A stretch of 64,000 bases of DNA from Promerops cafer (GCA_013398275.1 VZSE01002350.1:434760-498759); one strand, 5' to 3'. Positions 47,385 to 61,472 are shown, counted from the first letter of the stretch. Translations and numbers: made by a program. The notes: generated by a model not told the origin, from the letters alone.

Positions 47385-50300
47385 TAAGATATGAAAAATG
47401 GTTCTCTGTGTCAGGTTTGTGCTTAGGTTAAAAATGTCCTAATGTGTTGTACAACATAACAGTGACATATCATCTTTTGGAAAACACTTGGGAAACCCCA
47501 TTAGAGAAAGCAGACCAGAGGAGTGAAGCACTATTGCTAGCTTATAGCTTCTCTTTACAGAGGTTTATGCTTGTAATCATACAGCAGTGTGCTTCGACTG
47601 ACCTATGTCCATGTAATTGGTGGCATTTGATAAGTGCCTTAAATACAGTATTGTATCACCAAGGAGGTAGGAAGCTATTGTTTTGGGTAATTTGATGTTT
47701 GATGGTAGAAAAATACTAATTTATAAGCTTCCAAAGTTACGAAGGCAAATTACAGGCAAGCCATTTAGACTGAATTTTTGAGGGTAGCAAGCCAGTCACC
47801 TGAGATGACAGCAGTATGTGCCAAGCAGGAAATTCAGAGCTACAAAAAGTTGTGTACCTCAGAATTCACTTTCTGTAGAAACCGAATTTGTTACATGCAG
47901 TTAAGGCCCTACTGCCAAAAAGGGTGTACCTGAAAAAGGAAATAGCAATGATAATACGAGAAGTGCACTTTTTATTAGCAGTTGTAGAGAGCTGAGTGGG
48001 GAATAACAGAGCCATTTCCAGGTTTTCTGTTTGAGCAGGCCAAAGCTCACTGTAGCACACCTCTCAAAATAATAAAGCAGGTATGGGAATGTATGCTTTC
48101 AACCCACGGCGTTGTATTGAGAGAGCAGCAGGAGGCATCAATTTGCTGAAACCCAGAGTTTGGCTCGAGGACTAAGACCATCTTTGTTGCCTCAAGCATG
48201 GGCTGCAGGAGAGCAGACGTGGCTGAGCAATGACAGGCACCCTGTCCAGAGGGGAAGCAAGAGCTTACAGCCCCTGGGGTGGTCTCCATCCCTCAGGCAG
48301 GAGGTGAGCACCTGCCTGCTGCCGCCGCCTGGAATGACTGTGTGGTGTTTGGCTTCTGTGAAATTCCAAGACCACCTCTCTGAGTAAAGGGGACCTCTCT
48401 GTTGAGGGACTCGAATACTCTGCTGGCAGCAGTCTCAGTGTGTCCATACTTGATTTTTCTAAACAAAACTGTGAAGCTTCTAAATGCAGTGATGGAATAC
48501 TTTTTATGGGGTGAGCTATTAAACTCATGGAAAGATTTACATCAGGGCTTAGGGTCTGCCCTATGAAGCAGAATATACTCCAAATTATAGTTTAGAGTTA
48601 TTCCACTCTAAATGAGGCTTTTCATTTCAGAAGCAACACTGTGCATGGAAAGGGTTAGGGAAGATTGGTTTCAACTTATCACAGCACGTTGTATTTCCTT
48701 GTGATTTATGATTTGCATGAGGGTATGCTGTTCCCTCCAGAGACTGGGCTGGTAAAGCAATAGTCATTACCTGGTACCCCTCCACAGCCTTTGTTGCACA
48801 TAAAACAAAGAGGAATAGTGGTGCCTTGTGAGAAAGGCAATATGTCAGTATTACATCCCGAAGTGTTAATTGTCCCTGTGTACAAGATGTAAAATAACTC
48901 TTGTGAGAGGTTGCTCAGTAGCAAATGTACAGTAGGGATTGAGTATTTTTTAATGATCTGAATGTAGGGAGGAAAAGGATAACAACTGACACGCTGCCTT
49001 TGCAATTAAGGTGGGAGCTTTGATGGCTGTATCCTCTGTTTCTTTTTGAATCAAATACGGTGCCTCTGCAACGAGCACATGATGAAATAGGATCCAGTCT
49101 TCTGAGTTTGTTGTTGTGTCTTACCTAGGAAATTTTGGGTCAAATCTTTGTGTGTTTTTATTCAGTGTAGCACCAGTGAAATAGGTTGTGTTTAGGCAAA
49201 CTGTGTCCCTTCATGTGCTGACATGGAGTAGGAAACCTAGAGCTCCATTTTACTCTTCTTCTGCCTCAGTCTCTGCCTGGCTTTGTTGCTGCATCTTCAT
49301 CTTCCCTCAGAATGGTCAGATTAACTTTGTAGATGTTCCCTGCCTGGGCCCCACGAGTGTCCCATAAGTGAAAATCATCCAAGTGATGGGGAAGGTGTCA
49401 GCTCTGGGCAAGTAGGTCAGCAAAGGCTTGGCTGGACCAAAACCACGCCTGGTGGATGAAATCTGTTCCTTCTTTTATACCCTGTTATTGTCAGAGGTCA
49501 GTTCTTGTCAGTGAACCCACATGCCTCAGCCCCTGTGCAGCCAGCCTTTGGTGAGTGGTGGGGTTTGCCATATGGCCATCTGCTAAAGGAGCACCTCAGT
49601 TGCATAATAAAATAATTAATATTTCAGCAGGCAGTTGTACTTGTGTGCAATTCCAGCTTGCCTTTGTCTGGTTGGATGGGTTACTCCTCACAGTTTCAAA
49701 TTATTCTTTATGGACAGAGGGTGGGTTTACACAAGTGTTGGCTGAGCAGCAGAAGGGAGGGCATGTGCATCCCAAGAGGAGGGGGTTTGGGAGTCATCTT
49801 TAACAGATGTTGTTAGGACTGACCTTAGGCACTTGTGCTCAGTATAGTGCTAGTGTATATGCTCCCCCAAAGAAAAAATATGGAAGATTTAAAACTCCAT
49901 TCGTTATCTCTTGAGATTTTATTATTTACTTATTAACTCTTACACCACTAGTTCATACAGTTTTCTGGAGGAAAGCATTGCCATTTCCTCTCAGATGGGG
50001 GCAATCCAAATGTCCTCTAACTTCAGTAGCTCATATATTGTAAAATGTCCTTTACATTACCCCACACACCACATTCCTGTGTGTTCTCTAGAGATACCCC
50101 TGACAAGGAGTTTCATGAGGCTGCAGTTACTCTTACCATGTAGACAAGATGAGAGATGATTATGCAGGCAGCCCAGTCCTCTCCTCTTATTCCTGATCCT
50201 GTAGTTGCTTTATCTGGTAGCAGCAGCCTTCTACTAGAATGGACAGTCATTCCAGGACATCTGGGCTTCTTAGGTTGCCCTCTGACAGTGAAAAGTAGGT

Positions 50301-51069
50301 GATACCAGCAGGTAAAAAGATAGCAGCCCTAATGTGTCAGGCTTCAGTGGCATCAGTTGTCCTATTTTTCTGGTATCAGAAAAGATCATCCAAATAATTT
50401 TGTCTTTCTCAAAGCAGGCCTTAGCATGTGGCATGTATTTCTCTTAACACTTGCTTTAGGTACTGCCCCTTTTCTTCTGAAATACTTAATTTACTACTTC
50501 AGTTTTCTTAAATTGAATTTGCTTTTAGTATTTACTGACCAAGAGAGATTTTTCCATGATTTCCAACTGAATACGCACTACTGCAAACCTGCAGTCTGCC
50601 ACTGCCAGAGCTGTGGACATGTTTCATTGTGGAGAGGTGACTGAAACTGCATTTAAGCTGTTTTGTGCTGTGTGTATGAGAAACCTGACATGGTGAGGGT
50701 CCCCTTGATCCAGTACTCTGTCATTTCCTACTACATTCCTTCTCAGTCCCCTTCTCCCTTTACAGAGCAGAGTTAAATGGGTAATGGGAACAGCAGTGGT
50801 GGAGGTGGTTTTGTAAAGCTAGGTCAACACTCATTGCAGAAACACTTCACTATCTTCTGGTGCTTGTACAATCCTGTTGTCATGGTGCCAGTACATCCCC
50901 AGCAGTGTAGTTTTTCTTATTTCACCTTTGCAATGTGCTAAAGGCCTTCCAGTTTTACTCATGAGCCAGTGCAGAAAGCACTGTGATTTATCCAAAGCTG
51001 TACATGAGACCAGTGGCCAGCAAGAGAGCCCAGTTTTGCAGGAGCAGTGGTGTTGGGAGAGCTGCCCAG
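47385..51069. other. Intronic DNA, nothing recognised
   Basis: Beyond the in-frame stop at 47382-47384 there is no exon, transposon or long repeat that I can support. An AATAAA at about 48069 has no clear partner elements. Confidence 0.55.
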
Positions 51070-51150
51070 ATAGTTGTCCCTGTAATCAGTGACACAGGTA
51101 GTTGTCCCTGTAATCAGTGACACAGGTAGTTGTCACTGTAATCAGACACA
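51070..51150. repeat. 28-bp tandem repeat, about 2.9 copies
   Basis: Unit one (51070-51097) and unit two (51098-51125) are identical except for the first base. They read TAGTTGTCCCTG, then TAATCAGTGACACAG. Unit three (51126-51150) has a C-to-A change (TTGTCACTG) and lacks the TG before ACACA. Two nearly identical copies and one diverged copy indicate recent local duplication. Confidence 0.95.
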
Positions 51151-54100
51151 TTTTCTGTCAATAACACGATAAACCCAAACCCACCCTTTGGTTTTGCTAA
51201 TACTGCCTCTGTATGTACGTGACACTTCACAGCTCAAACCATCCATGTTTTAGTAGTTTTGCAGGTATTTCTGAGAAGGAGGAATAGAGTGAGCAACCCA
51301 GTTGAGGCTCCCTTTTCTCTCTCGAGCACCTGCTCCATGGGACATGGCAGTGGCACTGCCCTTCATGGGTGGCATTCCAGATCAGAAGAGGGGGAAGTTC
51401 CAACATGCGAGCAGCTATCGCCCACTGGCTTAGACTGAAATTTAGGGATTGTCTGCATTTAGTTTTTATTCGGGTTTTGAAAATGGTGTGAGTAGAAAGC
51501 ACCAGAGGTCTTTTGGAATGCTTTCTTCTGTTCATTTCCCTGTAGAGACAACCTTATAGGCTCCCAAGGATCCAGCACAGTGTTGAAAAGAGGATTTAGG
51601 TGTATCTGAGTCAGATTTACCTTCAGTTTATCCTGAGCTCCCAGTTCCCTTAGGTTCTATGTTTTAGAGGTCACAGAATAATTTATGCACTGTTGTCCTT
51701 CAGAAGCAGTCTGTTTTCTAAACAGGGAATTGGAAAATTTAAGCTATGGGATAGGGCAAAGTGGCCAAAGGGCGGTGACTCAATGAGGACAAGCCTATTG
51801 CTGCACTGATGGAAAGGTTGGCAGCAGCAGGAGGGTGCCTCGGGCATGGCATATCCCACTGTGATGATAACCTGCCTCACACCCAGGCCACAAGTCTTCC
51901 ATCAGCTTTTAATATTGGAGAGATCTGTTCAAGGGGATGTTTCTTGCAAGGGTAAAATGCTCATGGCTTCCAGGGAAGGATGAATTGTTCTTTCTTTCCG
52001 TTCTGGGTAAATGGACTAATGTGGAGGCACCACACATCTCTGGTGCTTACAGAGAATTTCTTTCTTCTTTAATACTAACAAGAGGAAGGGGGGAAAAAAA
52101 AAAACAAAACCAACACACGAGCATATTTCATCCTTTCTTTTCTTAGGACTTTTTTTCTTTTTAAACATGGAACCTGAAATCACATTTCCCAGTTGCTGTA
52201 GTGATAGAAGAAAAGGTCACAGCCTTGCTAGAAATATTCCTTTTATTGCTGATAGAAGAGTAGATGGGCTCACATATCAATAAAAGTGAGGGATGGTAAG
52301 TGTGATGTGGGAACAGAATTCAATAAAGTTTTATTGTATCACAAGTGGACTGAAGTGCATTTAAAAACATTAAATGAAGGTGCACAATATCTGCTCTGCT
52401 GGACCTTAGGGCCAGTGAATAGACAGATAATTGAATAATGACATTTTTAAGAGAATACAAGCACTAGAAAGCAAACTGATATTTTCATTGCTCTAAGATT
52501 GCTGGTAGAAAGGAAAAGAGAGGGGAGAAGATGGGACAAAATTGCAATCTGAAAACAGTTTAATGAGACCACTTTTCCCAAGAATACAGCTCTTAATTAT
52601 TTCTGGAGTGCTGTAAGGCCATTATGTGGCCTCTAGGCTTTCCCTCTGCGTTTTCTTGCCGCCTCCTCCATCGGTTGAGAAGCAGTGTTTGCCCGCTGAG
52701 AGCAGTGCTGTGTTTTGTTAAACAAATGGACTTGCGGCTTCTCTGCTTTTCTTCTGCCCTGGGTTTTTATGTTTGCTTTGTTTTTGTTTTCTCCCAAGAG
52801 AATTTGGTCCCTCAAGGCCCAGCAGGGAAAATGGCAAACGTTCCCAAAGGATTAAGCCTGACTGTTGGCATTTTGGCCAGTAATGAGCAAATTCCCTCCT
52901 GAAGCCAGGCCTCCTTTGTTTTATTTGTTAAATATATTATTTTTGTGCATGGGCTGGGAAGAATAAGTAAAACCACAGAAAAAACAAACAAAAAAACCCC
53001 TAAACCAAAAACCCAACAGCAGACCTAACTATCCATTATGATTATTTTTGAGCAAAGAATCTTTGTCTCCTGCTGACAAATTGCCTTTCTTCCAATGCAT
53101 ACAATTTCCTGGCATTGCAGTCAAAAAAGCCTCTTTTTTGTATTCACCGAGATTCCCAGCTTTGCTTCCTAGTTTGTTGTTGTTTTTTTTTTCTTCTTCT
53201 TAATCCACAAAGTCAGAAATAAAGACTATGTTGCTTCCCTTATCAGTCTTCTTTTACTGTGTGTTTGTGGGGAGAGTGCACCTACACAACAGCACATTGC
53301 AAAGCACTCTTAGTTAAAATAACCTGATATTACAGTCCTTTGCAAACCTGCAGGCTGACCTAACTGCATAGTTGTGTGCATAATGTTCAAGAAGGGGAGG
53401 AAAGCTCAGAGCTAGGGAAATAAAGGTATTTGAAGACTTGAAGTAGCCTGATAAGAAGGGAAATGAACATTTTTGTAAGGCACAGTGAAATAAATGGCAG
53501 CATGGTTAATTTTTGAATATGAGATTGGTTTAAAATAAGGAAGTTAGGTGGTTTCCAGTGTGTCTGTAATGCATACTGGTTTGAAGGTCTGCTGTCAGCA
53601 GGAACATCATGGATTTTCTTGTGGGGAGAAGTCAGATACATGTTAGATAGTCTCCATAGTAGGAAGGCCATCACTACCTGGTGCACTTCTAAGTTCCAGC
53701 ATGCTTCTAAGGAAAGCCAGCTCTTGCTGGCTCCTGTCATCTCCGTCCTTTCCTCTAGGTAGTGGGACACTTCATGTCTTCCACCCATGCCAGCGTGAGC
53801 CTTTGTGTGAAAAGAAGTTTTTTTCTCTTGCTCTCTCCTGAGTGTTCAGCTGATTACATCCTGAAGCAGCTCACCACTCCCTAGTCCCAGGCTTAAAGTA
53901 TTGAAATGCCTTCATGCACGGGTGCATTCTGTCTTTAAAACATGCATTGGTTCTGAAAATCTCCTTGAACAACAGGTTTTGCTCCCATATGTCTTAGAGT
54001 TGCACAAGCTGTCGTTATCAGTAAAGTCACCACAGTGCTATGCTCAACTCCTTTAGGTCTGAGATGCTGCAGTGGATGAGAGTTGGAGTGTGTTACAGCT

Positions 54101-57100
54101 TGGGCAACCTATGAACTTCTCAGATGATCATGGGATGCTTGATTGCACACTTGTTGATATTTTTATTATATTTTTAAGCTCGTACAGCTGGGAGAAATTG
54201 TTTTGGGTTTTTTTTTTGTTTTGGTTTGGTTTTTTCTAAGAATATAGAAAGGTTTCTGTGGTAGAGCACAAGAGGCAAAATTCACATCTCTCCCCACCAT
54301 CACCTCACTCTCAGAAAATTTGCAATGTGGAGACCCAGACTTTAAATAAGTCAAAAGAATTTAGTGTAGGTCTGTTATGTGTTTCTCACATAGGCTGTTT
54401 TTCTTGATATAGAGCCCTGTCAGTTCTCCTGAGGGCCTCTATAATTGGTTTATTATGGAAGCTGAAGGTGGTGGAAAACTGTGATGTGTAGTGTAAGTTA
54501 TTTTATGAAGATTATGAATATAAGGGGGTAACTTAATTCCTTCTGTGACTTCTATGCACTGTTTTCTCCTTTCCAATCCTGACCCATAGCAGCTGAATTT
54601 TTTAGTGAGAAAGTGTATTAGTTTGGTTTGATTCTACTCATTTAAACTAAAAGGTGCTTAAAATATTTCAATCTGTTGCCCAACATCCTTTGGCCTTGGA
54701 GTCTGACTCAAAGGTCATTAAATTGCAGGGAAACTTTCTTTCAGTGTCAGCGAACTTTGGGTCAGGTTCCTGGTAACCTGAGGCTGTCTCAATTCATTAG
54801 CATTTTTCAAAAAACTCATCTTTGTCACACCCATTTCTAGCATAGTAAATAACTGATACTGTCTCAGCCAAAAAGATGATTGTAGCCAATACTGCAGAGA
54901 AAGAAGAATGAAAATATGGGATATTCTTCAATAAAGGGATAGGCTACAGTCCTCCCACCTTGACAGCTGATGGTTCCATATCTAAATAGTCAGACATCTT
55001 TGTAGTATCTGGAATAGATTTGTGCTACCTTAATAAAGATGCTGACAAAACATAGCAGCCTGACCCCTGCAAATGCTTTTCTGGAGCACCAATGGGAAGA
55101 ACCCCACTGGCTTTAGGTTATCTGTACCAAGCAGTGTTTTTCAATTCTTTCTGACATGACTCTTACAGATATTTGCCACCAGTTTGCTGTCCAAATATGA
55201 CCCCACACTTCCCAATTGTCTCTGAACAATTTTGTCATCATTAAGGGAAATATATATTTCTTCCCATCTTTAATAACCTATTGCCTAAATTGTGCTATTA
55301 TACCAAGCACCCTCTGGAGATACTGATATGAATTTCATATGTTTTATAACAGATCTTCATGGAAATAATATTTATATTTTCAGGTTTTATTCCTATTTTC
55401 CTTTAATTTCTCTTACAAGAAGTATTGCAAAGGTTTCTTTCATTGGTGCAAGCAGTGCAAGGAGATTAAGACCATCCTTGCCAGGTGCTATTATAAATCC
55501 ACAAAAGAAATGAAATACATTTATTGGGTTTTATTCTGGCCAATAGGGAGAACAGAATATGTGTATCCAGTGGCTAAGTAGAGGATTGAAGTTCATTTCT
55601 TCTAGCACATGAGGGAGGAGGAGGGAGGGGGGAAATTTGAGTATATTAAGGCAAATCCCTTTAGTGTGTGAAATACGAAAACGCATCTTTCCAGATCTAA
55701 AAATACAACTTTGTTGAGTTTCTCTATATTAAAAGGGCTCCCAGGAAGAGAGCCAAATACATCTGAATGTTTTACTTCTTTCCCTCATTTCCTCCACTTT
55801 TCTTCCTAACAACATTTCCAGTCAACTTTTAACAATATCAGCATGCATGAAACCACAGTAGTTGTATGCACCTCAAGCTCTGGCAAAGGAGACAAACATA
55901 GACTGCATAGTATTTGATTTCTGTTAGCTTCTGTTTCCAAGAGGAGTAAAATGGGAGGAATTGTGGAAGACTAAGGCAAAGGGGTCTTCCCCAGGGTATC
56001 CTTTTGGAAAACAAACAAAACACCAAACAAAATCCTGCAATTTATTTCCAGAGGTTTCTTATCTAAAAATAGTCATGGCATGTCGTTTACATGGGCTGAT
56101 TGCCAGACTATGCGGAAATGCTCTTAAGGGGTTTTTGAGATGGTGTTTTTTGGTTTTGTGGTTTTTNTTGAAAATACTTATTCCAATTGATTTCACAGAT
56201 GAATGTATTGCTGAGGGTCTAATCTCCTCCTCCAAAGTCCTTTTTCACTCCATGGGTAACTTAAAAATGTCTAATGTAGTTTTAAAAAATGCCTTAATCT
56301 CATTTATCTTTAATTTCACTGTTCCGCTCTACAAGCCCACATAAAAAGATTTACAGTGGGTATTTATCCCTTCCAATATCAAAAGCAAATTCCCTTCCAG
56401 ATCTCAATTTTCACTGATAATCCTCAGAGATGTATAATTTTAATTTACCTTGCAGATGACGTCTACCTGGTTTCTCTCTCTGCTTTTATGAAGGTATTAT
56501 TCAGCTGCACCTCATTAACTCTGGTTTGGTTTGTGGTTTTTTTGGGGTTTTTGTTTTTTTTTTTTCTTCTCTCTTGTGTGTGTTGAACGGTGTCTGTGAG
56601 TGGAACGATTGTCTTGTCCTTTGCTGGAGTGCACATGCTGGTGCAGCAGGGGCTGGGGCTGGCATGGCATGTCACCACGTAATCCAGCCGAGTCCTTTCT
56701 TTTTATCCCAGGAGAGGCAGCGTCGGGGCCTTGTCCTTTTGATTGCTTTGAAAATTAATAATCTCACGTTTTTCCATTTCATCCCTTACAATGGCTTGCA
56801 GGACCACACAGATGCACACTCACGCACCTGAAAGCTTCCAAAAACTTCAGATGTTCAGATCTGCAAAATAATGCAAACTATTGTGCTCTTGGGATTTTGA
56901 AAATGAGTCTATTATATTTAGGTGCCCTAATGAAAGCTGAGCTTCCCTGGAAATCTACCTTTAATGTCTGTATAGGAAACACTTTGGCATTATTCCACCT
57001 ATGTTACTATTTAAAGCAGCAAATTGTGTGTCTAAGTGCTATTCTGAATGCAGCCCTAAAAGATGGTTCCACGTTTCTGCAGCAAAACTGAAGGGGTGGA

Positions 57101-58489
57101 AGGAATGTAAAGTCTGTGGAGTAAATGCAGACTTGAGTTTGAATATTTGACTTTGAGAAGAAAAATCAGGAAACAATGTATAGATGGTGTTGGAGATATT
57201 TTTTATTAGTAAGACATGGCTCAAAACATTGAAATTGTAAGACAAATGAGTTTCATAGTCTATCCTCATGTGGGAGAGCAGAATGGAGTGGCTAGTGACT
57301 CTCTTAGGTATGAAATTACACTGTATCTCTACCGGTGGTCTTTTCCTTATCACAGGCTGAAATTAGTCCTGCTTCGATGTAATCGCATTTGTATCCTGCT
57401 GCTGCTTTGGGTATTTACGCTCAGGTTTGGCAGTGCCTCAGACAGGAAAGACTCTTTCAGTCAGGCATCAGTATGGAGCTGAAGGTATGGAGGCAGCAGC
57501 TACTAAAATGCAGTAGGGAAAAGATGGTCCTATCCCACAGGCACACCTGAGCCAGCTCTGATGCAGAGCAGGGCATGAGGTGCAGAGGCACAAGCTGTAA
57601 AGCAGGGATAAATTTACCACGTGGATGTTTGTACAAGGCACAGTTGTACCCCTGATTTCACTCAGGCCTTTCCCATTGGCACCACTGGGACACTCCCAGC
57701 CAGGCATGTGCTTAAAGGTTTGATGGATGTCAGCTTGCGTGTTTGCATCTTATATATGGTGTATGCAACTAACAGAAGCCTAATTTGGGGGGTCCTTTAT
57801 GTGCTCAGGCTGGGGTTTCAGAGGAGAAACAAATAGGCCTTTGTCCATTTAAAGACTTACTCAGAAGAGTGAGCATGTGCCATGTACATTTCCAATGAAG
57901 TCAATAATTAAATATGTTCCAGATGACTCTGGTGAGGAAGGATATTAGCAATTACCAGAAAGTGACAAATCTACATTCAGTGGCTGGTACTTTGAAAACA
58001 AAAAGTCAGTGTTTCTAATAGAATCCATTAAAAATATGATCTGATTCAATTGTCATGTTTGAGTTAAAATAATGTCTTAAGTTTTGGACAGTGTTTTCTG
58101 ATTTTTTTTTTGTTTTGTTTTTAAATAGTCTTAATAGAGATATAGTAGTTGTCTTTCAGCACATGCCTTTGATGAGAGCCTACTGAAACACTTGGGAGTT
58201 TTCTTGTTGAGTTGGAGGGAATTTGGATGCAGAGAGTGAAATTTGACAGTATTTAAATCAGTGCAGCCTTGCTTATTAAACAGCATGAGTCTGAGCCTTC
58301 ACATTTGGGAGAAGTTTGTGGTGCAGTGATGATGATATGGAGAGATTTCCAGTGAAAAGGAAAAGTGTTTAATTCTCAAAGAGGACTGGTCCATTCTACC
58401 ATCTTGTCTCAGAAACTAAATGAAGTGGTTAACAAAGTCTCAAACCATTTCTAGAGTACACAGAAACAATCATTCACATTTTGCACTGG
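51151..58489. other. Intronic DNA, nothing recognised
   Basis: Short motifless open frames only. It contains A11 at 52094-52104, T10 to T12 runs at 53183, 54208, 56554 and 58102, and a GC-richer patch at 52620-52720. Confidence 0.55.
56167..56167. other. Single ambiguous base next to a T run
   Basis: One N follows five T within a GGTTTTGTGG-rich stretch. It looks like a homopolymer-length or consensus uncertainty. Confidence 0.95.
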
Positions 58490-60045
58490 TAAAAGGAACG
58501 TCACAGAGCTGTGGTTTGGGCATGCAGGGAGAAGACAGGAAAGGCCAAATCTCAATTAGAGTTGAAGCTAGCCAGTGTTGTGGCAGATAACACAAAGCTT
58601 TTTAAACAGTACTTTAATAGCAAGAGGAGGTCTAAAGAAAACACTGGGAGTGATACTTGTTTAAGGTGATCACCCCTCTAATGGAGATAAAGAAAGAGTG
58701 GAGGCATTCAATGTTGTTTTTTGTTCCCTAAGTCTTTAATAATCCTGGTAGGCCTTGGGCTGCCTGGTCCTTTCAGCTGGAGGACCATAAGTGTGTGGGA
58801 GCAGTGACTTTCCTTCTGTGAAATTGTAAGGGACCAGCTGCATCAGCCGAATGTTGACAAGTCCCTGGTGGAATTCATCCCAGAGTACTGATGGAACTAG
58901 CAGATGTTATGGCAAGATCCCTTTTGATCATTTACCAAGTATCTTGGGAGGTCCCTGCTGACTTGGAGGTAGCCAATGTTATTCCAATTTATAAGAAGGA
59001 CTGCTAGTCTAACCCCAGTTCCTGGAAAAAAATTGAAGAAGATCATAGTGGGGTACTATTGACAGGCATTTAAAAAATAGTCTAGTTGTCAGGCACAGTC
59101 GGCCTGGGTTCACATAGGCAGATCCCTGTTTAAACAATTTGGTATTCTTCTGTGACAAGGTCATTTGCCTAGTGGATCAAAGATCTGGATACAGGATATG
59201 AATGCACTATTAGCAAGTTTGCTGATGATCCCAGACTAGGAGTTGCTTTTAATTCTTTTGAGGGATGAGAGGCATTGCAGAGGGAGTACAGATAGATTGG
59301 AGCATCAGGCAATGATTAATGGGACAAAATTTGACAAGAACAATTGCTGGATTCTTTACCTGGTTTGGGGGAGTGGCAGCTCTGCAGAAGGGGATCTGGG
59401 GATGATGGCTGACAACAGCTTAGTGTGAGCCAGCAGAGAGTGCCCTGGCAGCCCAGAGGACAATCCCTGTCCTGGGGTGCATCAAACACAGCATAACCAG
59501 CCAAACAAAAAAGGTGATTATCCCTCTGTACTAAGCATTGATGCAGCCTCCACCTTGAGTCCTGTGTGCAGTTCTGGACCCCACAATATGAAAAGGATGT
59601 TAAGGTGCTCTAATGCATCCAAAGAAGGGCAGCAAAGCCAGTGAAAGGGACGTAAGACTGCTCCTGCGAGGAGCAGCTGAGAACTTTGGATTTGTCAAGT
59701 TTGGAGAAAAAGAGTTCAAGGGACAGCCTCGTTGCTCTCTACAGATTCCTGAGGAAAGGATGTGTTAGAGGGAGGTGCTGAGCTCTGCTCCCAGGGATCC
59801 AGTGATAGGACACAGTGGAATGGTTCAAACTGTGCCTGAGGAAGCTTAGTCTTGACATTAGGAAGCATTTCTTTACTGACAAGGTCCAGTACTGGAGGAG
59901 GCTTCCTGGAGGGGTGTTTGATACCCCAAGCCTGTCAATCTTTAAGAAGCATTTGGACAATGCCCTTTGTACTATGCTTTGGTTTTTGGTCAGCCCTGAA
60001 GTGGTTGAACAGTTGGACTCTAGATGGTCACTCCAACTGAAAATA
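58490..60045 (+). mobile_element. CR1-type LINE, 3' part, degraded, with internal deletion
   Basis: The stretch follows the 3' half of an avian CR1 element in sense orientation. Reverse-transcriptase-like segments are readable in short frames: EVPADLEVANVIPIYKKD at about 58948-59001, SKFADDPRLGVA at about 59212-59247 (the FADD catalytic box), and a VQFWTPQYEKDV-like segment near 59567. Between AGTGGATCAA and AGATCTGGAT, near 59180, roughly 300 bp of expected sequence is missing, the part before the catalytic box. The 3' untranslated end is recognisable through CAGTTGGACTCTAGATGGTC near 60030, but the terminal short tandem repeat has decayed. Many stops and frameshifts make it inactive. The 5' limit is approximate. 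A 200-codon open frame at 59815-60417 starts inside the element and runs into flanking DNA, so it is not a gene. Confidence 0.88.
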
Positions 60046-61455
60046 AACCACTTTTGCCACGGGAAGATGTTGATGCTTCCCAGTGAAATGATAAATGGGG
60101 TTTCCAGAGCCCCATGTGTGAGTGCCTGGAGACAGTTGGACATTGTCGGTGTAATGTGTGGTAAGAAAGCTCAAACAAATTGCTTTGCTACACTTCTTCA
60201 TCTGAACATCTACAATCATGTTGAAATGGGTTTTTGCAGTCAAACAGCCCAAATCTTATCAAATATGAATGGCTGCAACAGATGGTATATATTATTGTTT
60301 TTAAGAATAAATGATACGTTTCAAACAAGAAACACATGCTGCTCAGCAGCTTTAGCTGCCACTTCTGAGATGGGAACCAAATCCCTGACCTTGTCTTCCC
60401 CTCCACTTGTTGGATAACATCCTATTCCAATAACCAAAAAATGAAGACCATGAAATATTGCACAACAGAAAACTGTGTGCAAACATCAATTCCGGTGTAA
60501 GAGGATCCTACTCTTTCTCAGCTTGCTGGGAGCTGCACCTGTCTGGGCAAGGGTGGAATTTGTGTTTGCACCACAACTATCGATCAGCCCTTCCCAAGGG
60601 TCCTTGAGACAGGGAGTTTCTGCAAAACTTTACTTGAAGTTTCAAGAAGTTTGTGCAATGTTGCTGAAAGAAACTGGCTGTAACCTGAGATCAAGGTATA
60701 TCATGATGATGCTGATGAGTACTTTCTGGCTTGCAGAAAATACTGTGTATTCCTTCAGTTTTTCTTTCAACTCCCATTTGTTGCATTGCTTTCTTTTAAA
60801 AACTGAAATAATTGCCATAAATACAGAAGGTGAAAGGTTTTTTGGGGCTAAAAGCCTGGCTCTTGAAGAGCAATCCAGATGAACTGTAGAGAGTCCTCAG
60901 AAACTGGACCAAAAGTCTTGGAAACTATATTCCCTTTAGCTTGTGCCTATTTTTGCTATAGATATAAAATTCTATGTATGTGCCTTATCTGGAAACAAAT
61001 AAACTGTGTAAGCATCTGCAGGATTGGTGCCTAATTTGGTGGAGAACAGCCCATTTAAAAATCTTCATTGCTCTTACAAAATTTGCTACAAAAACGTTTG
61101 CTGTTTATGATGCAGAATATAGACGCATTGCCAGAACAAATGAGCCAAAGGTATTTTGTGATAGTAGCCATTCAAAAATAGAATCACAATAATTTGTTTA
61201 TTTTCTGATTTATAAAATTGCTACAGCATCTTGGCTGAAACTGCGGGTAGAAAGCGTGTATTTTCTTCCTCTGGTGTTTTAAAATTCTCACTTAACATTC
61301 ATAACACAGCAAAATACTCATTTCTGTGTCTTTAAAACCAATCATATTAGTTATTCCCCTGCTGAATTTAGTGCTTATTCAAATGCGCTCTCTGCTCTCC
61401 TTGAAAAGGAATTTTGGCTCAATTTCTTTAGTGCAAAGCCCTGCCTTAGTGCCTT

Positions 61456-61472
61456 GATAACACAGTGTTATC
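61456..61472. repeat. 17-nt palindrome, 8-bp arms around one base
   Basis: GATAACAC, a central A, then GTGTTATC. It lies in an AT-rich stretch without other features. Confidence 0.9.

Noticed and set aside
53387..53788. 133-codon frame on the minus strand
   Set aside because: No motif and no supporting signals. It lies wholly in intronic sequence.
59166..59178. CTAGTGGATCAAA as a possible micro-exon
   Set aside because: It belongs to the CR1 element next to the deletion junction and lacks splice borders.
59815..60417. 200-codon open frame on the plus strand
   Set aside because: It begins inside the 3' end of the CR1 remnant and continues into unrelated flanking DNA. No conserved protein is encoded.
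60475..60882. 135-codon frame with a leucine-rich, signal-like N-terminus
   Set aside because: The composition only mimics a signal peptide. The remainder has no motif and there is no gene structure around it.
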